DNA from: an uncultured Candidatus Saccharibacteria bacterium
Lineage (GTDB): Bacteria; Patescibacteriota; Saccharimonadia; Saccharimonadales; Saccharimonadaceae
DNA: 37,758 bases
Direction: 5' to 3'
NCBI GenBank assembly: GCA_948868795.1
Contig: CAQRDK010000011.1
Location: forward strand, 1 to 37,758
Both the position numbers and the translations under genes were made by a program. Below the pieces are notes generated by a model that ran no database searches, had not been told where the DNA came from, and saw only the letters and a program-made list of their open reading frames with translations. This document shows positions 14,189 to 23,496 of this stretch, piece after piece. Each line of letters begins with the position of its first letter. Positions within the stretch are counted from its first letter, which is position 1.

Positions 14189-15568
14189 ATGGACAACGAC
14201 GCTCATGCCAGCCACACCGACGGCCGCATTCCACCCCAAGATCTAGAAGCCGAAAAATCCCTTCTTGGCGCTTTGTTGTTATCCGACAAATCCTTCCCGA
14301 ACGTCCTCGAGCTACTCAAAGCCGAAGATTTCTACGAGCCGCGCCATAAACATATCTTTAAGGGCATGACCAACCTCTATGATCATCATCGTCCGATCGA
14401 CCTTATGACGTTGACCTCTGAACTAAAAAGTCAGAAAACCTTAAAAGAAGTCGGCGGCGCTCCCTATCTCACCGAACTCACCAACTTCGTCCCCACCGCT
14501 TCGCACTCCGAAGCCTACGCCGAGCTCGTCGCCCAGGCCGCCCTGCGTCGTCGCCTTATCCAAGCTGGCACCGACATCGCCACCGCCGCCTACGACACGA
14601 CCGCCGATGTCCAAGAACTCGTCGGCCGCGCCGAGAAAAACCTTTTCGAGGTCTCCGACAAAACCACCAAATCCGAATACGTCGCCCTTGAAGACCTCTT
14701 GATCGACGCTTACGACCGTATCGAAGAACTCCATAAGAACAAAGGCGCGCTCCGCGGCCTCAAAACCGGCTTTCGTGATCTCGATAATAAAACTGCCGGT
14801 TTCCAAAAAGGCGACCTCATCATCATCGGCGCCCGCCCAGCCATGGGTAAAACTACTTTCGCCCAAAACCTTGCTTACAACGTCGCCACCCGAAATGGCG
14901 ACGGCAAAGGCGTCCTCTTCTACTCAATGGAGATGGGGAACAACGAAATCGTCGATCGCATGGTCTCTGATATCGCCGGCGTCGACGCCTGGAAAATCCG
15001 CACCGGCAACCTCTCCGATGAAGATTTCGCCCGGATTGGCGATGCTCTCGGCGAAATGAACGAAGTCCCGCTCTACATCGACGACACCAGTTCCATGACC
15101 ATCCTCGAGCTCCGCAACAAAACTCGCCGTGCCGCCCATGACCATAATATTAGCATGGTCATCGTCGACTACCTCCAGCTCCTCCAGGGTTCCGATCGCT
15201 ACGCCGGCAACCGCGTCCAGGAGGTCACCGAAATCTCCCGCGGCCTCAAAACCCTTGCTCGCGAACTCGAAATCCCAGTTATTGCTCTTGCTCAGCTTTC
15301 TCGTGGCGTCACCGGCCGCGACGACCCCCGCCCAGTCCTCTCCGACCTCCGCGAATCCGGCTCCATCGAGCAGGACGCCGACCTTGTCATGTTCCTCCAC
15401 CGCCCCGACTACTACAAACAAAACAACGATGACTTCGTCCCTACCAACATCACCGAGCTAATCCTCGCCAAGCACCGCCACGGACCAGTCGGCAAAGTCG
15501 AGCTCTACTTCCACCCCGAGCTCCTTCGCTTTATGTCCCTCGACAAAGAGCATACCGAAGAAGGCTAA
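14189..15568 (+). CDS. dnaB: Replicative DNA helicase DnaB
   Basis: The hexameric 5'-3' helicase at the fork. 459 residues. The ATG at 14189 follows an AGGAGGTAACCACATATC ribosome binding site. The N-terminal DnaB domain begins PPQDLEAEKSLLGALLL. The RecA-like ATPase has Walker A GARPAMGKTTF (about residues 214-224), an FYSMEM motif, the Walker B region VIVDYLQLLQG, VIALAQLSRGVTGRDDPRPVLSDLRESGSIEQDAD and the C-terminal AKHRHGPVG finger. All key motifs are intact and there is no intein. It lies downstream of dnaX, so replication functions are clustered here. Confidence 0.98.
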   Translation: MDNDAHASHTDGRIPPQDLEAEKSLLGALLLSDKSFPNVLELLKAEDFYEPRHKHIFKGMTNLYDHHRPIDLMTLTSELKSQKTLKEVGGAPYLTELTNFVPTASHSEAYAELVAQAALRRRLIQAGTDIATAAYDTTADVQELVGRAEKNLFEVSDKTTKSEYVALEDLLIDAYDRIEELHKNKGALRGLKTGFRDLDNKTAGFQKGDLIIIGARPAMGKTTFAQNLAYNVATRNGDGKGVLFYSMEMGNNEIVDRMVSDIAGVDAWKIRTGNLSDEDFARIGDALGEMNEVPLYIDDTSSMTILELRNKTRRAAHDHNISMVIVDYLQLLQGSDRYAGNRVQEVTEISRGLKTLARELEIPVIALAQLSRGVTGRDDPRPVLSDLRESGSIEQDADLVMFLHRPDYYKQNNDDFVPTNITELILAKHRHGPVGKVELYFHPELLRFMSLDKEHTEEG

Positions 15569-15592
15569 AACTCACTTTTCGTCCACAACTTA

Positions 15593-15601
15593 TGCTATAA
15601 T
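15593..15601 (+). promoter_or_regulatory. Extended -10 promoter giving a leaderless transcript
   Basis: TGC plus TATAAT (15596-15601), then 6 nt, then GTG at 15608. No Shine-Dalgarno sequence. Confidence 0.7.
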
Positions 15602-15607
15602 AGTTAT

Positions 15608-17080
15608 GTGAAGAAAGTAGCCCTCTCAAAACTTTTCCTCTATCGTTATCGTTTTTACATCGGCTTTTTTTTGCTAGCAGTTGCCTATTTAACGCTACTT
15701 TTCGGCCTGCCCCTGCTCGCTCCAAATGGACTTTCTGAAGCCGAAATGGCTTCCGCCGCTCATTCTTACGCCCTTCAATCTGACAATATTTTAAGAGGCG
15801 ACCTCGTCAATCTCCCTTACCGCGCCCTCCAGAAGCTCTCCATCTCCGTCCTTGGGCTTTCAGTCTATTCTGTTAAACTCCCCAGCATCATCCTCGGCGT
15901 TTTCCTCGGCCTTCTCTTGATTCTTCTCCTGAACCGCTGGTTCAAGACCAATGTCGCCCTCCTCGCCTCTATTCTCGCCGTCCTTTCTGCCTCCTTCCTC
16001 TACCTTGCTGGCTCTGGCACACCTCTTATCATGCTCGTCTTTTGGCCAACGCTCCTCCTCTGGCTCGGCTCCAAAATCCAAGGCGTGACGAAGCCGAAGC
16101 CCTCCTATTGTTTTATCTTTGCCTTCGCCCTCCTCGCCTCTATTTTCACACCCTACATGATCTATCTCGCCGGCTTTATCGTCATTTTCGCTCTGCTCCA
16201 CCCCCATCTCCGCTTCACCATCAAAACCCTCCCTACAATCCCGCTCATCCTCACTATTTTTATCATCCTCCTCGGTCTCTCCGCCCTCGTTGTCGCTGCC
16301 TTTATCAACCCTGCCATCATCCCCGAGCTCTTGCTCGCGCCTGGTTTGACCATGAACGGCTTCATCGACAATGTAAAAGTCGCCTTCCTCCCGCTTTTCT
16401 CCTGGAGCACCACCTTAGAGAGCGACTTCCTCTCGCCATTCGTCGGTCTCGCCTCTATCGCCCTTGCCGTCATCGGCCTACTCTCCACTGCCAAAGGTTT
16501 CTTCGCCTCGCGTAACTCCATTGCTTCGTGGCTCATCGTTTTCACAATCTTCCTCGCCGGTCTCAACCCCGAATCCGCCATCCTCATCCTTCTCCCACTC
16601 GCCATCCTCATTGCCCACGGCCTCCGCTATATCCTTGACAAGTGGTATGACCTTTTCCCGGACAACCCTTACGCCCGCATCTCCGCCGTCTTTCCGATCG
16701 GCTTTTTCATGGGCATCATGATTATTGGCGGCATCTCGCATTTCATCTTCGGTTATCGCTATGTCCCAATGGTTGCCGACGAATTTGACAACGACATCAC
16801 CCTTGTCCGCGCCAACATCGAACCCGGCTCAACTCTCTACGTTATCGACGACGAAACTGCCTACAACTTTTTCAAAATCCTCGAATCCGAAGAAAAGTTC
16901 TGTACCGTCGAAAACACCCTCCCGGCCCCCGAAAACTACCCAAAAAACTTCGCCACCCTCGGCCCCACCGAAGTTAGTGGGGAACTTATCAACATAATAA
17001 CCTCGCCAAAATCCAACAACTCTGATAGAATATACTTATATACTAGTAACCAACAAGTTCCCGAACAAGTACAAGAGTAA
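15608..17080 (+). CDS. Polytopic membrane protein, ArnT/PMT-like glycosyltransferase candidate
   Basis: 490 residues with about ten hydrophobic helices between residues 15 and 390 and a hydrophilic C-terminal domain of about 100 residues. The layout is that of GT-C lipid-linked sugar transferases (dolichyl-P-mannose transferase, ArnT or RgtA-like). After the first helix the sequence is GLSEAEMASAAHSY, where these families have a DE-A motif in the first extracytoplasmic loop. A Ser-Glu replaces the usual Asp-Glu, so function is tentative. The GTG at 15608 lies 6 nt after a consensus TATAAT, so the mRNA is probably leaderless. The overlapping ATG at 15606 reads directly into TGA. ybaB follows after 11 nt. 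Confidence 0.75.
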   Translation: MKKVALSKLFLYRYRFYIGFFLLAVAYLTLLFGLPLLAPNGLSEAEMASAAHSYALQSDNILRGDLVNLPYRALQKLSISVLGLSVYSVKLPSIILGVFLGLLLILLLNRWFKTNVALLASILAVLSASFLYLAGSGTPLIMLVFWPTLLLWLGSKIQGVTKPKPSYCFIFAFALLASIFTPYMIYLAGFIVIFALLHPHLRFTIKTLPTIPLILTIFIILLGLSALVVAAFINPAIIPELLLAPGLTMNGFIDNVKVAFLPLFSWSTTLESDFLSPFVGLASIALAVIGLLSTAKGFFASRNSIASWLIVFTIFLAGLNPESAILILLPLAILIAHGLRYILDKWYDLFPDNPYARISAVFPIGFFMGIMIIGGISHFIFGYRYVPMVADEFDNDITLVRANIEPGSTLYVIDDETAYNFFKILESEEKFCTVENTLPAPENYPKNFATLGPTEVSGELINIITSPKSNNSDRIYLYTSNQQVPEQVQE

Positions 17081-17091
17081 AGGAGTATCAA

Positions 17092-17388
17092 ATGGGTGCA
17101 ACTATGGACCAAATGAAAATGCTTAACCAGCTTCGCAAGGCGCAGAAGTCCCTCAAGAACGAAATTGTCGAAGTTGAAGCCGGCGACGGCGCTGTTACCG
17201 TCCAGATCACTGGCGAATTGAAGATTAAAAGCGTGAAAATCGACCCCGCGAAAGTCGACCTCGATGATATCCAAGAACTTGAGCATTGGATCGAAGATTG
17301 CATGCGTGACGGCTACGCCAAAGCTCAAGAAATCGCCACCGACAAGATGAAACCGCTCATGGGCGGCTTGAGCAGCTTAGGTTTATAA
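17092..17388 (+). CDS. ybaB: YbaB/EbfC family nucleoid-associated protein
   Basis: A small DNA-binding dimer. 98 residues, ATG at 17092 after AAAGGAGTATCAA. The family pattern is clear: an N-terminal helix (MDQMKMLNQLRKAQKSLKNEI), the strand EVEAGDGAVTVQITGELKIKSVKIDP, and a C-terminal helix ending MKPLMGGLSSLGL. In many bacteria ybaB sits between dnaX and recR. Here it is 3 kb from dnaX and no recR is present in the window. Confidence 0.93.
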   Translation: MGATMDQMKMLNQLRKAQKSLKNEIVEVEAGDGAVTVQITGELKIKSVKIDPAKVDLDDIQELEHWIEDCMRDGYAKAQEIATDKMKPLMGGLSSLGL

Positions 17389-17400
17389 AAGGAGGTCTTC

Positions 17401-17763
17401 GTGATCGATAAAATCGAAATTAGCGGCAGCAACTATAAAATCTCTGACAGCTTCCGCAAGTACGCCGAAAAGCGCATTGGAAAGCTCGACCGCTATCTGC
17501 CCCGTGGCAGCAAAAAGGATGTTGTCGCTAAAATCGTCATCACCGAAGTCGACCGCGCTCATGGCAACAAATATGAAGTTTCTGCTGCTATGGAAATCCC
17601 CGGTGGTAAAGTTATCACCGCCCGCGACGAATGCTCAAACGTTTTTGCTGGCATCGATATTATCGAAGCCAAGCTCAAAGGCCAAGTTCGTCGCTTTAAG
17701 ACCGAAACCGCTCCCCGCACGCCCAAGAAAGGCCTCAAAGGGTTCTTTATTAAGCGTGGCTAA
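17401..17763 (+). CDS. hpf: Ribosome hibernation promoting factor, short form
   Basis: It binds the decoding region of the 30S subunit and inactivates ribosomes under stress. 120 residues. The GTG at 17401 follows AAAAGGAGGTCTTC. The HPF/RaiA beta-alpha fold is visible: IEISGSNYKISDSFRKYAEKRIGKL, then AKIVITEVDRAHGNKYEVSAAMEIPGG, then the helix ARDECSNVFAGIDIIEAKLKGQVRRFK. The C-terminal dimerisation domain of long HPF is absent, and a basic tail takes its place. It is the first gene of the hpf-secA-prfB-ftsEX order. Confidence 0.95.
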   Translation: MIDKIEISGSNYKISDSFRKYAEKRIGKLDRYLPRGSKKDVVAKIVITEVDRAHGNKYEVSAAMEIPGGKVITARDECSNVFAGIDIIEAKLKGQVRRFKTETAPRTPKKGLKGFFIKRG

Positions 17764-17764
17764 T

Positions 17765-17787
17765 GTGCTATAATTAAGGGGTATAAT
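17765..17787 (+). promoter_or_regulatory. Promoter region of secA
   Basis: TGTGC plus TATAAT (17769-17774), and a second TATAAT at 17782-17787. The leader is about 40 nt with GGAG at 17805-17808. Confidence 0.6.
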
Positions 17788-17818
17788 TTTTGAGTAGAGA
17801 TTGTGGAGAACATGTCTG

Positions 17819-20590
17819 ATGAAAGAAACAACTGGCGCCGCCAAAACTGACAATACCAAGGACGTAAAAAACGTCAAATCTGCTAAGCCCGCGAAAAAAG
17901 TCGTTAAAGAGAAAAAACCGACCGACAAACTCGCTGACAAAACTTTAATGACCCGCATTTTGCAGGGAGTTTTTGGTGATGCTCAGAAGAAAATCCTTCG
18001 TCGCATGTATAAAAAAGTTCTCGAAATCAACAAACTCGAGCCAAAATATGAGAAAATGTCCGACGAAGAGCTTGCTAAGCAGCCCGAGCTTCTCAAAGAA
18101 CAACTCAAAGAAGGTACCGAGAAAGAACTCGACGCCATCCTTGCCGACTCTTTCGCGATGTCTCGCGAAGCCTCGAAGCGTATTCTCGGCATGCGCCCGT
18201 TCGATGTTCAGTTAATTGGCGGTATTGCCCTTCACGAAGGGAACGTCGCCGAAATGAAAACTGGTGAAGGTAAAACTCTCGTCGCGCTCTCCCCGGCAGT
18301 CTTAAATGCTCTGACCGGTCGCGGCGTCCACGTCGTCACCGTGAACGACTATCTCGCCCAACGCGATGCTGGCTGGAACGCACCGGTCTACCACTTCCTC
18401 GGCCTCAGTGTCGGCGTCATCATTAACCAAGCTAGCTTCGTCTACGATCCAGAATACGAAAATGAAGACCATGAAGACGAGCGCTTCCGTCATCTGAAGC
18501 CCGCCACTCGCAAAGAAGCCTACGCCGCTGACATCACCTACGGAACTAACAACGAATTTGGTTTCGATTATCTCCGTGACAACATGGTTAGCGAGCCACA
18601 ATATCTCCGCCAACGCGGGCTTAACTACGCTATCGTCGACGAGGTCGACTCAATTCTCATCGATGAAGCTCGCACTCCGCTCATTATTTCCGCCCCCGCC
18701 GGCGACAACCCCGACGCATATTACCAGTTTGCCAAAGTTGCCGCTCAGCTCACCGACGATGACTATGTTTTCGATGAGAAGCGCCGCAGCGTCACCCTGA
18801 CCGACAAAGGCGTCGAGAAAGTCCAAGAAATCCTTGGCATCAAGAACTTATACTCCGTCAAACACACCCGGCTTGTCTACCATATGGAACAAGCTCTTCG
18901 CGCTCAAGTTGTTTTCCGCCGCGACAAAGATTATGTTGTCACCAATAGCGGCGATGTCGTGATCGTTGACGAGCACACCGGTCGCCTCATGCAGGGCCGC
19001 CGCTACAACGAAGGCCTCCACCAAGCCATCGAAGCTAAAGAAGGTGTTGCCGTCAAACAAGAATCCATGACCCTCGCGACTATCTCTTTCCAGAACTTTT
19101 TCCGTCTCTATCATAAACTTTCCGGTATGACTGGTACCGCCTTCACCGAAGCCGAAGAGTTCCAGCAAATTTACTCGCTCGACGTCATCCAAATCCCACC
19201 CAACAAGCCAATCCAGCGCGTCGACAAAGATGATTTGATTTACCGCACCGAAGCTGGCAAACTCCGTGCTATCGCTGCCGAAATCAAAAAATACCACGAT
19301 CGCGGCCAGCCAGTTCTCGTCGGTTCCGCCAGCATTGAAAAGAACGAGCAAATCGCCCGCTATCTCGACACACAAGGCATCAAATATGAACTTCTGAACG
19401 CTAAAAACAACGAGCGCGAAGCCGCTATCGTCGCCAAAGCCGGCGAAAAAGGCGCCGTCACCCTCGCTACCAACCTCGCCGGACGCGGCACCGATATTAA
19501 ACTTGGCGAAGGAGTAAAGGAACTCGGCGGCCTCGTCGTCATCGGCTCCGAACGTCATGATTCACGCCGCGTCGACAACCAGCTCCGTGGCCGCGGCGGC
19601 CGCCAAGGCGACCCTGGCACAACCCAATTCTTCGTCAGCTGCGAAGACGATCTCATGCGCATCTTCCAAGGTGATCGCATCTCTCTCCTCATGTCTCGCC
19701 TTGGCGTCGACGAAGACACCCCGATTCAGAATAAGGCCGTCTCGAAAACTCTTGAATCCGCCCAGAAACGCATTGAAGGTTTCAACTTCGATTCTCGCAA
19801 AAACGTCGTTCAATACGATAACGTCATCAACCGTCACCGCAAAGTCGTTTACGGCATGCGCCGCAAGATTCTTGATGGCGAAAGCATCCATAACGAAATT
19901 AAACGCCTCATGAAAGTCGCCGCCGCTGACCTGACAAAAGACAGCGCCCGCGTCAACCACAACTTTGAAGACGACATCCTCGATGTCTTTAACGTCGATG
20001 ATGAATTATTGAAGAAAATCGGTAAAATGCGCAAAGAAAAGGATCGCGAAACGGCGCTTTACGAAGAAATCCAGCGCCAATACGCCGAAAAAGAAGCCGA
20101 ATTCGAGCCGGAAATCATGCGCAAAATCGAGCGCGAGGTCTACCTCAAAGTTCTCGACACTCTCTGGATGCAACATCTCGAAAACATGCAGCACCTTCGC
20201 GAAGGCATTCATTGGCGCAGCGTTGGTCAGCGCGACCCGCTCGTTGAATATCGTAGCGAATCTCAAAAACTTTTCGACGGTCTCGAAAAGAGTCTCCGCG
20301 AAGAAGTCCTTAAGATTTTGCTCAGCTTAACCAAGCTTGAAGCTCAATCTGAAAAATTGACCGATGGTCAAGAATACGAATCCGAACTTACCAAGATGGC
20401 CGAAGGCGCGACCGAAAAAGGTGTCAACGAAATCTCCGCTGGCGAGAAAAACCTCGACAAAGAATTCAAAGAAAACTCCAACACTTCCAACAAATCCGGC
20501 AATAACCCCAACCTCAATCAGCAGCGCAACATGGCTCGCAAAGACAAGAAAAAACAACGCCAAAACAAGAAGAAAGGGAAACAGCAATAA
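17819..20590 (+). CDS. secA: Protein translocase ATPase SecA
   Basis: Drives preproteins through SecYEG. 923 residues. The ATG at 17819 has GGAG 10 nt upstream. The first 40 or so residues are a Lys-rich extension. Walker A is MKTGEGKT (residues 146-153). Also present are the DEVDSILIDEARTPLIIS Walker B region, the preprotein cross-linking domain, NLAGRGTDIKL, GRGGRQGDPG, and the helical scaffold region TLWMQHLENMQHLREGIHWRSVGQRDPL. The usual C-terminal zinc-binding CxC...CH tail is missing, replaced by KDKKKQRQNKKKGKQQ. Another ATG at 17812 starts a 12-codon ORF that overlaps the start. Its ribosome binding site spacing (3 nt) is poor. Confidence 0.97.
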   Translation: MKETTGAAKTDNTKDVKNVKSAKPAKKVVKEKKPTDKLADKTLMTRILQGVFGDAQKKILRRMYKKVLEINKLEPKYEKMSDEELAKQPELLKEQLKEGTEKELDAILADSFAMSREASKRILGMRPFDVQLIGGIALHEGNVAEMKTGEGKTLVALSPAVLNALTGRGVHVVTVNDYLAQRDAGWNAPVYHFLGLSVGVIINQASFVYDPEYENEDHEDERFRHLKPATRKEAYAADITYGTNNEFGFDYLRDNMVSEPQYLRQRGLNYAIVDEVDSILIDEARTPLIISAPAGDNPDAYYQFAKVAAQLTDDDYVFDEKRRSVTLTDKGVEKVQEILGIKNLYSVKHTRLVYHMEQALRAQVVFRRDKDYVVTNSGDVVIVDEHTGRLMQGRRYNEGLHQAIEAKEGVAVKQESMTLATISFQNFFRLYHKLSGMTGTAFTEAEEFQQIYSLDVIQIPPNKPIQRVDKDDLIYRTEAGKLRAIAAEIKKYHDRGQPVLVGSASIEKNEQIARYLDTQGIKYELLNAKNNEREAAIVAKAGEKGAVTLATNLAGRGTDIKLGEGVKELGGLVVIGSERHDSRRVDNQLRGRGGRQGDPGTTQFFVSCEDDLMRIFQGDRISLLMSRLGVDEDTPIQNKAVSKTLESAQKRIEGFNFDSRKNVVQYDNVINRHRKVVYGMRRKILDGESIHNEIKRLMKVAAADLTKDSARVNHNFEDDILDVFNVDDELLKKIGKMRKEKDRETALYEEIQRQYAEKEAEFEPEIMRKIEREVYLKVLDTLWMQHLENMQHLREGIHWRSVGQRDPLVEYRSESQKLFDGLEKSLREEVLKILLSLTKLEAQSEKLTDGQEYESELTKMAEGATEKGVNEISAGEKNLDKEFKENSNTSNKSGNNPNLNQQRNMARKDKKKQRQNKKKGKQQ

Positions 20591-20634
20591 AACATTCCGC
20601 CGAAGAAATTGTTCTTGCTTCCGGCGCAAAAGGT

Positions 20635-21858
20635 TTGCTAATTGACGTCCCGGGCGCTAGCGTGATGAACACGAAGTTTCAGTTTCGTGCCGGTATGCGC
20701 TATGCGAAGCGTCCCGAAGTTTACGAAATCGCCCACATCGTCGAGCATCTCGCTTTTGGTGCCAACGCCGAATACAACAGCGAACAAGCCTTCGAAGCTG
20801 ACTTCACTAAAAATGGCGCCTACCACAATGCCTGGACTTCCGACTTTTCAGTTTGCTACGAAAGCGAATGCGCCGACTTTGAGTGGGACCGTATCATGCG
20901 TCTCCAGCAAGTCGCTATCGCCCAGCCTCGTTTCAATGACGAAGAACTTCAGAGCGAAAAAGGGAATGTCCGCGCTGAATTAACCGGATACATGAATGAC
21001 TACGCCCGCCTACTTTGGCCCCGCCTCCAACAACTCGTTGGCGAAAACGTCCCCGACCTCCAAGAGCGCATCAAAACCATTAGCGGCATCGAACTCAAAG
21101 ACATCCGCGAACACTACCGCCGCACCCACACCGCACACAACCTCCGCTTCATCATCGCCGGCAACCTTCGCCACCGCAGACACAAAATCCTCCGTATGCT
21201 AGAAGATTGGGATTTGCGTCCCGGCGCACGCTTTGAGATTCCGACCGATGATCTCCATTCTTCTGCCCCGGTCCTCATCCGCCGCAAAGACGCTTCGAAC
21301 ATCACCTTCGCCTTTACCTGGCTCACTCCGCGCAAGCTCGAACCTAGTGAAGTCTACGCCATGAACTGCCTTAATCATATCTTGAACGGAACCATGAGCA
21401 GTAAGATTCTTGGTCAAGCCCGCAAACATGGCCTTGTCTACGGCATGGGTAGCGACCTTTCCAATGGCTGGCACAACGCCTCCTGGGATTTTGATGGCGA
21501 AGTCAACCTAGAAAGTTCGACCAAACTTTTCGACCTCATTCACAAAGAGCTTAACAATGTCCTAAATGGCGAAATCAGCGACGAAGATATTGCCGCCGCC
21601 AAGTCGTATGCTATCGGCCGATACCAAATGGGCGCTCAGACCGTCAGCCAAATTTCCGATTACTACGCAGACGGCTATTTCACGAACGGCACTATCGAAA
21701 AATACGACCGCATGTCCGGCCTCGTTAAGAAAACCAAAAAATCTACCATGGTTGACCTTGCTCGTGAATTTATCGGCAGCGAGATCAGCGCGCTTGTCGC
21801 CGTCAGCTCCGTCGAAAAGGCCGCCATTGTCGAGCTCGCCGACCGCCTTCACTTCTGA
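20635..21858 (+). CDS. M16 family zinc peptidase-like protein; true start probably upstream
   Basis: HIVEH matches the inverted zinc motif HxxEH of M16 peptidases (pitrilysin/processing peptidase type). The third ligand is expected in ELQSEKGNVRAE about 75 residues on. The second half (VLIRRKDASNITFAFTW onward) is the usual structural domain. 20635 is a TTG and is the first conventional start, but the frame is open and protein-like upstream: the codons from 20587 read KHSAEEIVLASGAKGL after a first ATA, matching the first beta strand of the fold. No ATG, GTG or TTG occurs in that stretch, so initiation at ATA (20587, overlapping the secA TAA) or ATT (20608) is likely, giving up to 423 residues. 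A purine ribosome binding site (AGAAAGGGAA) precedes 20587. Confidence 0.85.
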   Translation: MLIDVPGASVMNTKFQFRAGMRYAKRPEVYEIAHIVEHLAFGANAEYNSEQAFEADFTKNGAYHNAWTSDFSVCYESECADFEWDRIMRLQQVAIAQPRFNDEELQSEKGNVRAELTGYMNDYARLLWPRLQQLVGENVPDLQERIKTISGIELKDIREHYRRTHTAHNLRFIIAGNLRHRRHKILRMLEDWDLRPGARFEIPTDDLHSSAPVLIRRKDASNITFAFTWLTPRKLEPSEVYAMNCLNHILNGTMSSKILGQARKHGLVYGMGSDLSNGWHNASWDFDGEVNLESSTKLFDLIHKELNNVLNGEISDEDIAAAKSYAIGRYQMGAQTVSQISDYYADGYFTNGTIEKYDRMSGLVKKTKKSTMVDLAREFIGSEISALVAVSSVEKAAIVELADRLHF

Positions 21859-21901
21859 CATCCTAAATCGCACCCCAATCCTTACCTCTTAAGCCAAAAT
21901 A

Positions 21902-21910
21902 TGCTATAAT
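21902..21910 (+). promoter_or_regulatory. Extended -10 promoter of the murL-murD unit
   Basis: TGC plus TATAAT (21905-21910). 14 nt separate it from the ATG at 21925, so the predicted leader is only about 8 nt and has no Shine-Dalgarno sequence. Confidence 0.65.
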
Positions 21911-21924
21911 ACACCTTATACACC

Positions 21925-23496
21925 ATGAATGACAAGTTCCAACAATTCCGCAAAGCTTATCCAACCTTTATTTTTGATAGTTTCAAAATCACGAAACCCA
22001 ACGACAATTCCGAATCCCTCAAAATCACTTATCATTTCGTAATCCCCGGACTCGCCGAGTTCCACCCCACCCTCGAAATCTCGTTGAAAGATATCCACGG
22101 AGACTACGATGAGGACTTCCTGGAAGCTATCGCTTTCAACCTCGGCATGGTCGAAGCAATTAGTTATTATAAAGCCACTTGTAGTCCGAATTTTCTCATC
22201 AAAGCCGGCTACTTAACTCCCGAACAACTTAACTTTTTCCAAAAACTCTACTTTTACGGCCTCGGCGAATTTCTCTATGTTAATGATATCGAAACTTCCG
22301 AAGCTGACCTGGTTCATTTCGCCGTCGAACATGAACCAACTAAAACCATCATCCCCGAAATCCACCCCTCCGGCAATCTCATCACCGTCGGCGGCGGCAA
22401 AGATTCTTGCGTCAGCCTCGAACTCCTCCGCAACTTCCGCGACATCCCCAAAGCAGAAGCAACTTTCCAAGACGCCTCAGCCAACCCCAAAGTCGCATCC
22501 AGCGCTCAGCCGACCGAAACCCCCGCAAACACTTGCTTCGCCCTCAACCCCAAACAAGCCAACCTCGCTTGTATCGAAGCTAGCGGCTACCCCGCGATTT
22601 ACGCAAAACGCACTATCGACCCTGAACTTCTCCGTCTAAATCGCGAAGGTTTCTTGAACGGCCATACTCCCTTCAGCGCCATGCTCGCCTTCACGACTTA
22701 CCTCGTAGCCTATCTTGCCAACAAAAAATATATTATTATGTCGAACGAAGGCAGCGCCAACGAAGCTACCGTCCACGGAACCAAAATCAATCACCAGTAC
22801 TCCAAAACTTACGAGTTCGAAAACGATTTCAATAACTACATTAGCAAGTATTTAAGCCCCAAAATCCATTACTTCAGTCTTCTGCGTCCGCTCACCGAAT
22901 TTCAAATCGGCATGATTTTTGCGCTCGACAAAAACCTCAAAAAATACCACAAAATCTTCAAAAGTTGCAACGTCGGCAGCAAAGATTCTACCTGGAATTG
23001 GTGTGGCGAATGCCCGAAATGCCTTTTCGTATATATTATACTTAGCGCCTTTCTCGACACCGACGAACTTATTGACATTTTCGGTCGCGATCTTTACGAA
23101 AATCAAAATCTCCTCCCAACCTTCATCGAACTTCTCGGCTACGCTGACCGCAAACCCTTCGAATGCGTCGGCACTTACGAAGAATGTCGCCTCGCAGTTT
23201 CTCTTGCCATCCAAAAAACTGAAGAAAACACTCGGCAACCCGAAACCGCCAAAAACCCACTCCCATATCTTCTCCAATACTATAAAGATCATTATCCACT
23301 CACTTTTACCTTAAGCTGCGGCTGCGCCGAAAATACGCCCAACGTGGAAAACACAGCCAGCGATCTTGCCGGTTCCGAAATTATCACCGCTTACAACTCC
23401 GAAAATAACTTACCACCCGCCTTTGTGCAAATTATTAAGCAAACCCTCGCTAAATACAAATCTATCGATATCCCGACCAAAGGAGGCCTAAAATAA
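21925..23496 (+). CDS. murL: MurL-like UDP-MurNAc-L-Ala-L-Glu epimerase
   Basis: 523 residues. Features match the MurL family, known from Xanthomonas, which epimerises the terminal L-Glu of UDP-MurNAc-L-Ala-L-Glu to D-Glu using ATP. They are a PP-loop-like GGGKDS (residues 156-161), MSNEGSANEATV (about 272-283), INHQYSKTYEFENDF (about 288-302) and a late CGECPKC (360-366). The assignment is from recall of these motifs, not a search. A low-complexity insert lies at about 175-210. The next gene is a MurD-type ligase whose ATG overlaps the stop (TAATG) with a perfect AAAGGAGG ribosome binding site, exactly the partner expected (MurD2 adds L-Glu). Cytoplasmic. Alternative: another PP-loop ATPase of unknown substrate. 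Confidence 0.78.
   Translation: MNDKFQQFRKAYPTFIFDSFKITKPNDNSESLKITYHFVIPGLAEFHPTLEISLKDIHGDYDEDFLEAIAFNLGMVEAISYYKATCSPNFLIKAGYLTPEQLNFFQKLYFYGLGEFLYVNDIETSEADLVHFAVEHEPTKTIIPEIHPSGNLITVGGGKDSCVSLELLRNFRDIPKAEATFQDASANPKVASSAQPTETPANTCFALNPKQANLACIEASGYPAIYAKRTIDPELLRLNREGFLNGHTPFSAMLAFTTYLVAYLANKKYIIMSNEGSANEATVHGTKINHQYSKTYEFENDFNNYISKYLSPKIHYFSLLRPLTEFQIGMIFALDKNLKKYHKIFKSCNVGSKDSTWNWCGECPKCLFVYIILSAFLDTDELIDIFGRDLYENQNLLPTFIELLGYADRKPFECVGTYEECRLAVSLAIQKTEENTRQPETAKNPLPYLLQYYKDHYPLTFTLSCGCAENTPNVENTASDLAGSEIITAYNSENNLPPAFVQIIKQTLAKYKSIDIPTKGGLK

Noticed and set aside
17812..17850. 12-codon ORF overlapping the secA start as a possible regulatory uORF
   Set aside because: The GGAG is only 3 nt from its ATG, and the same element serves secA at 10 nt. 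There is no arrest-peptide-like feature.
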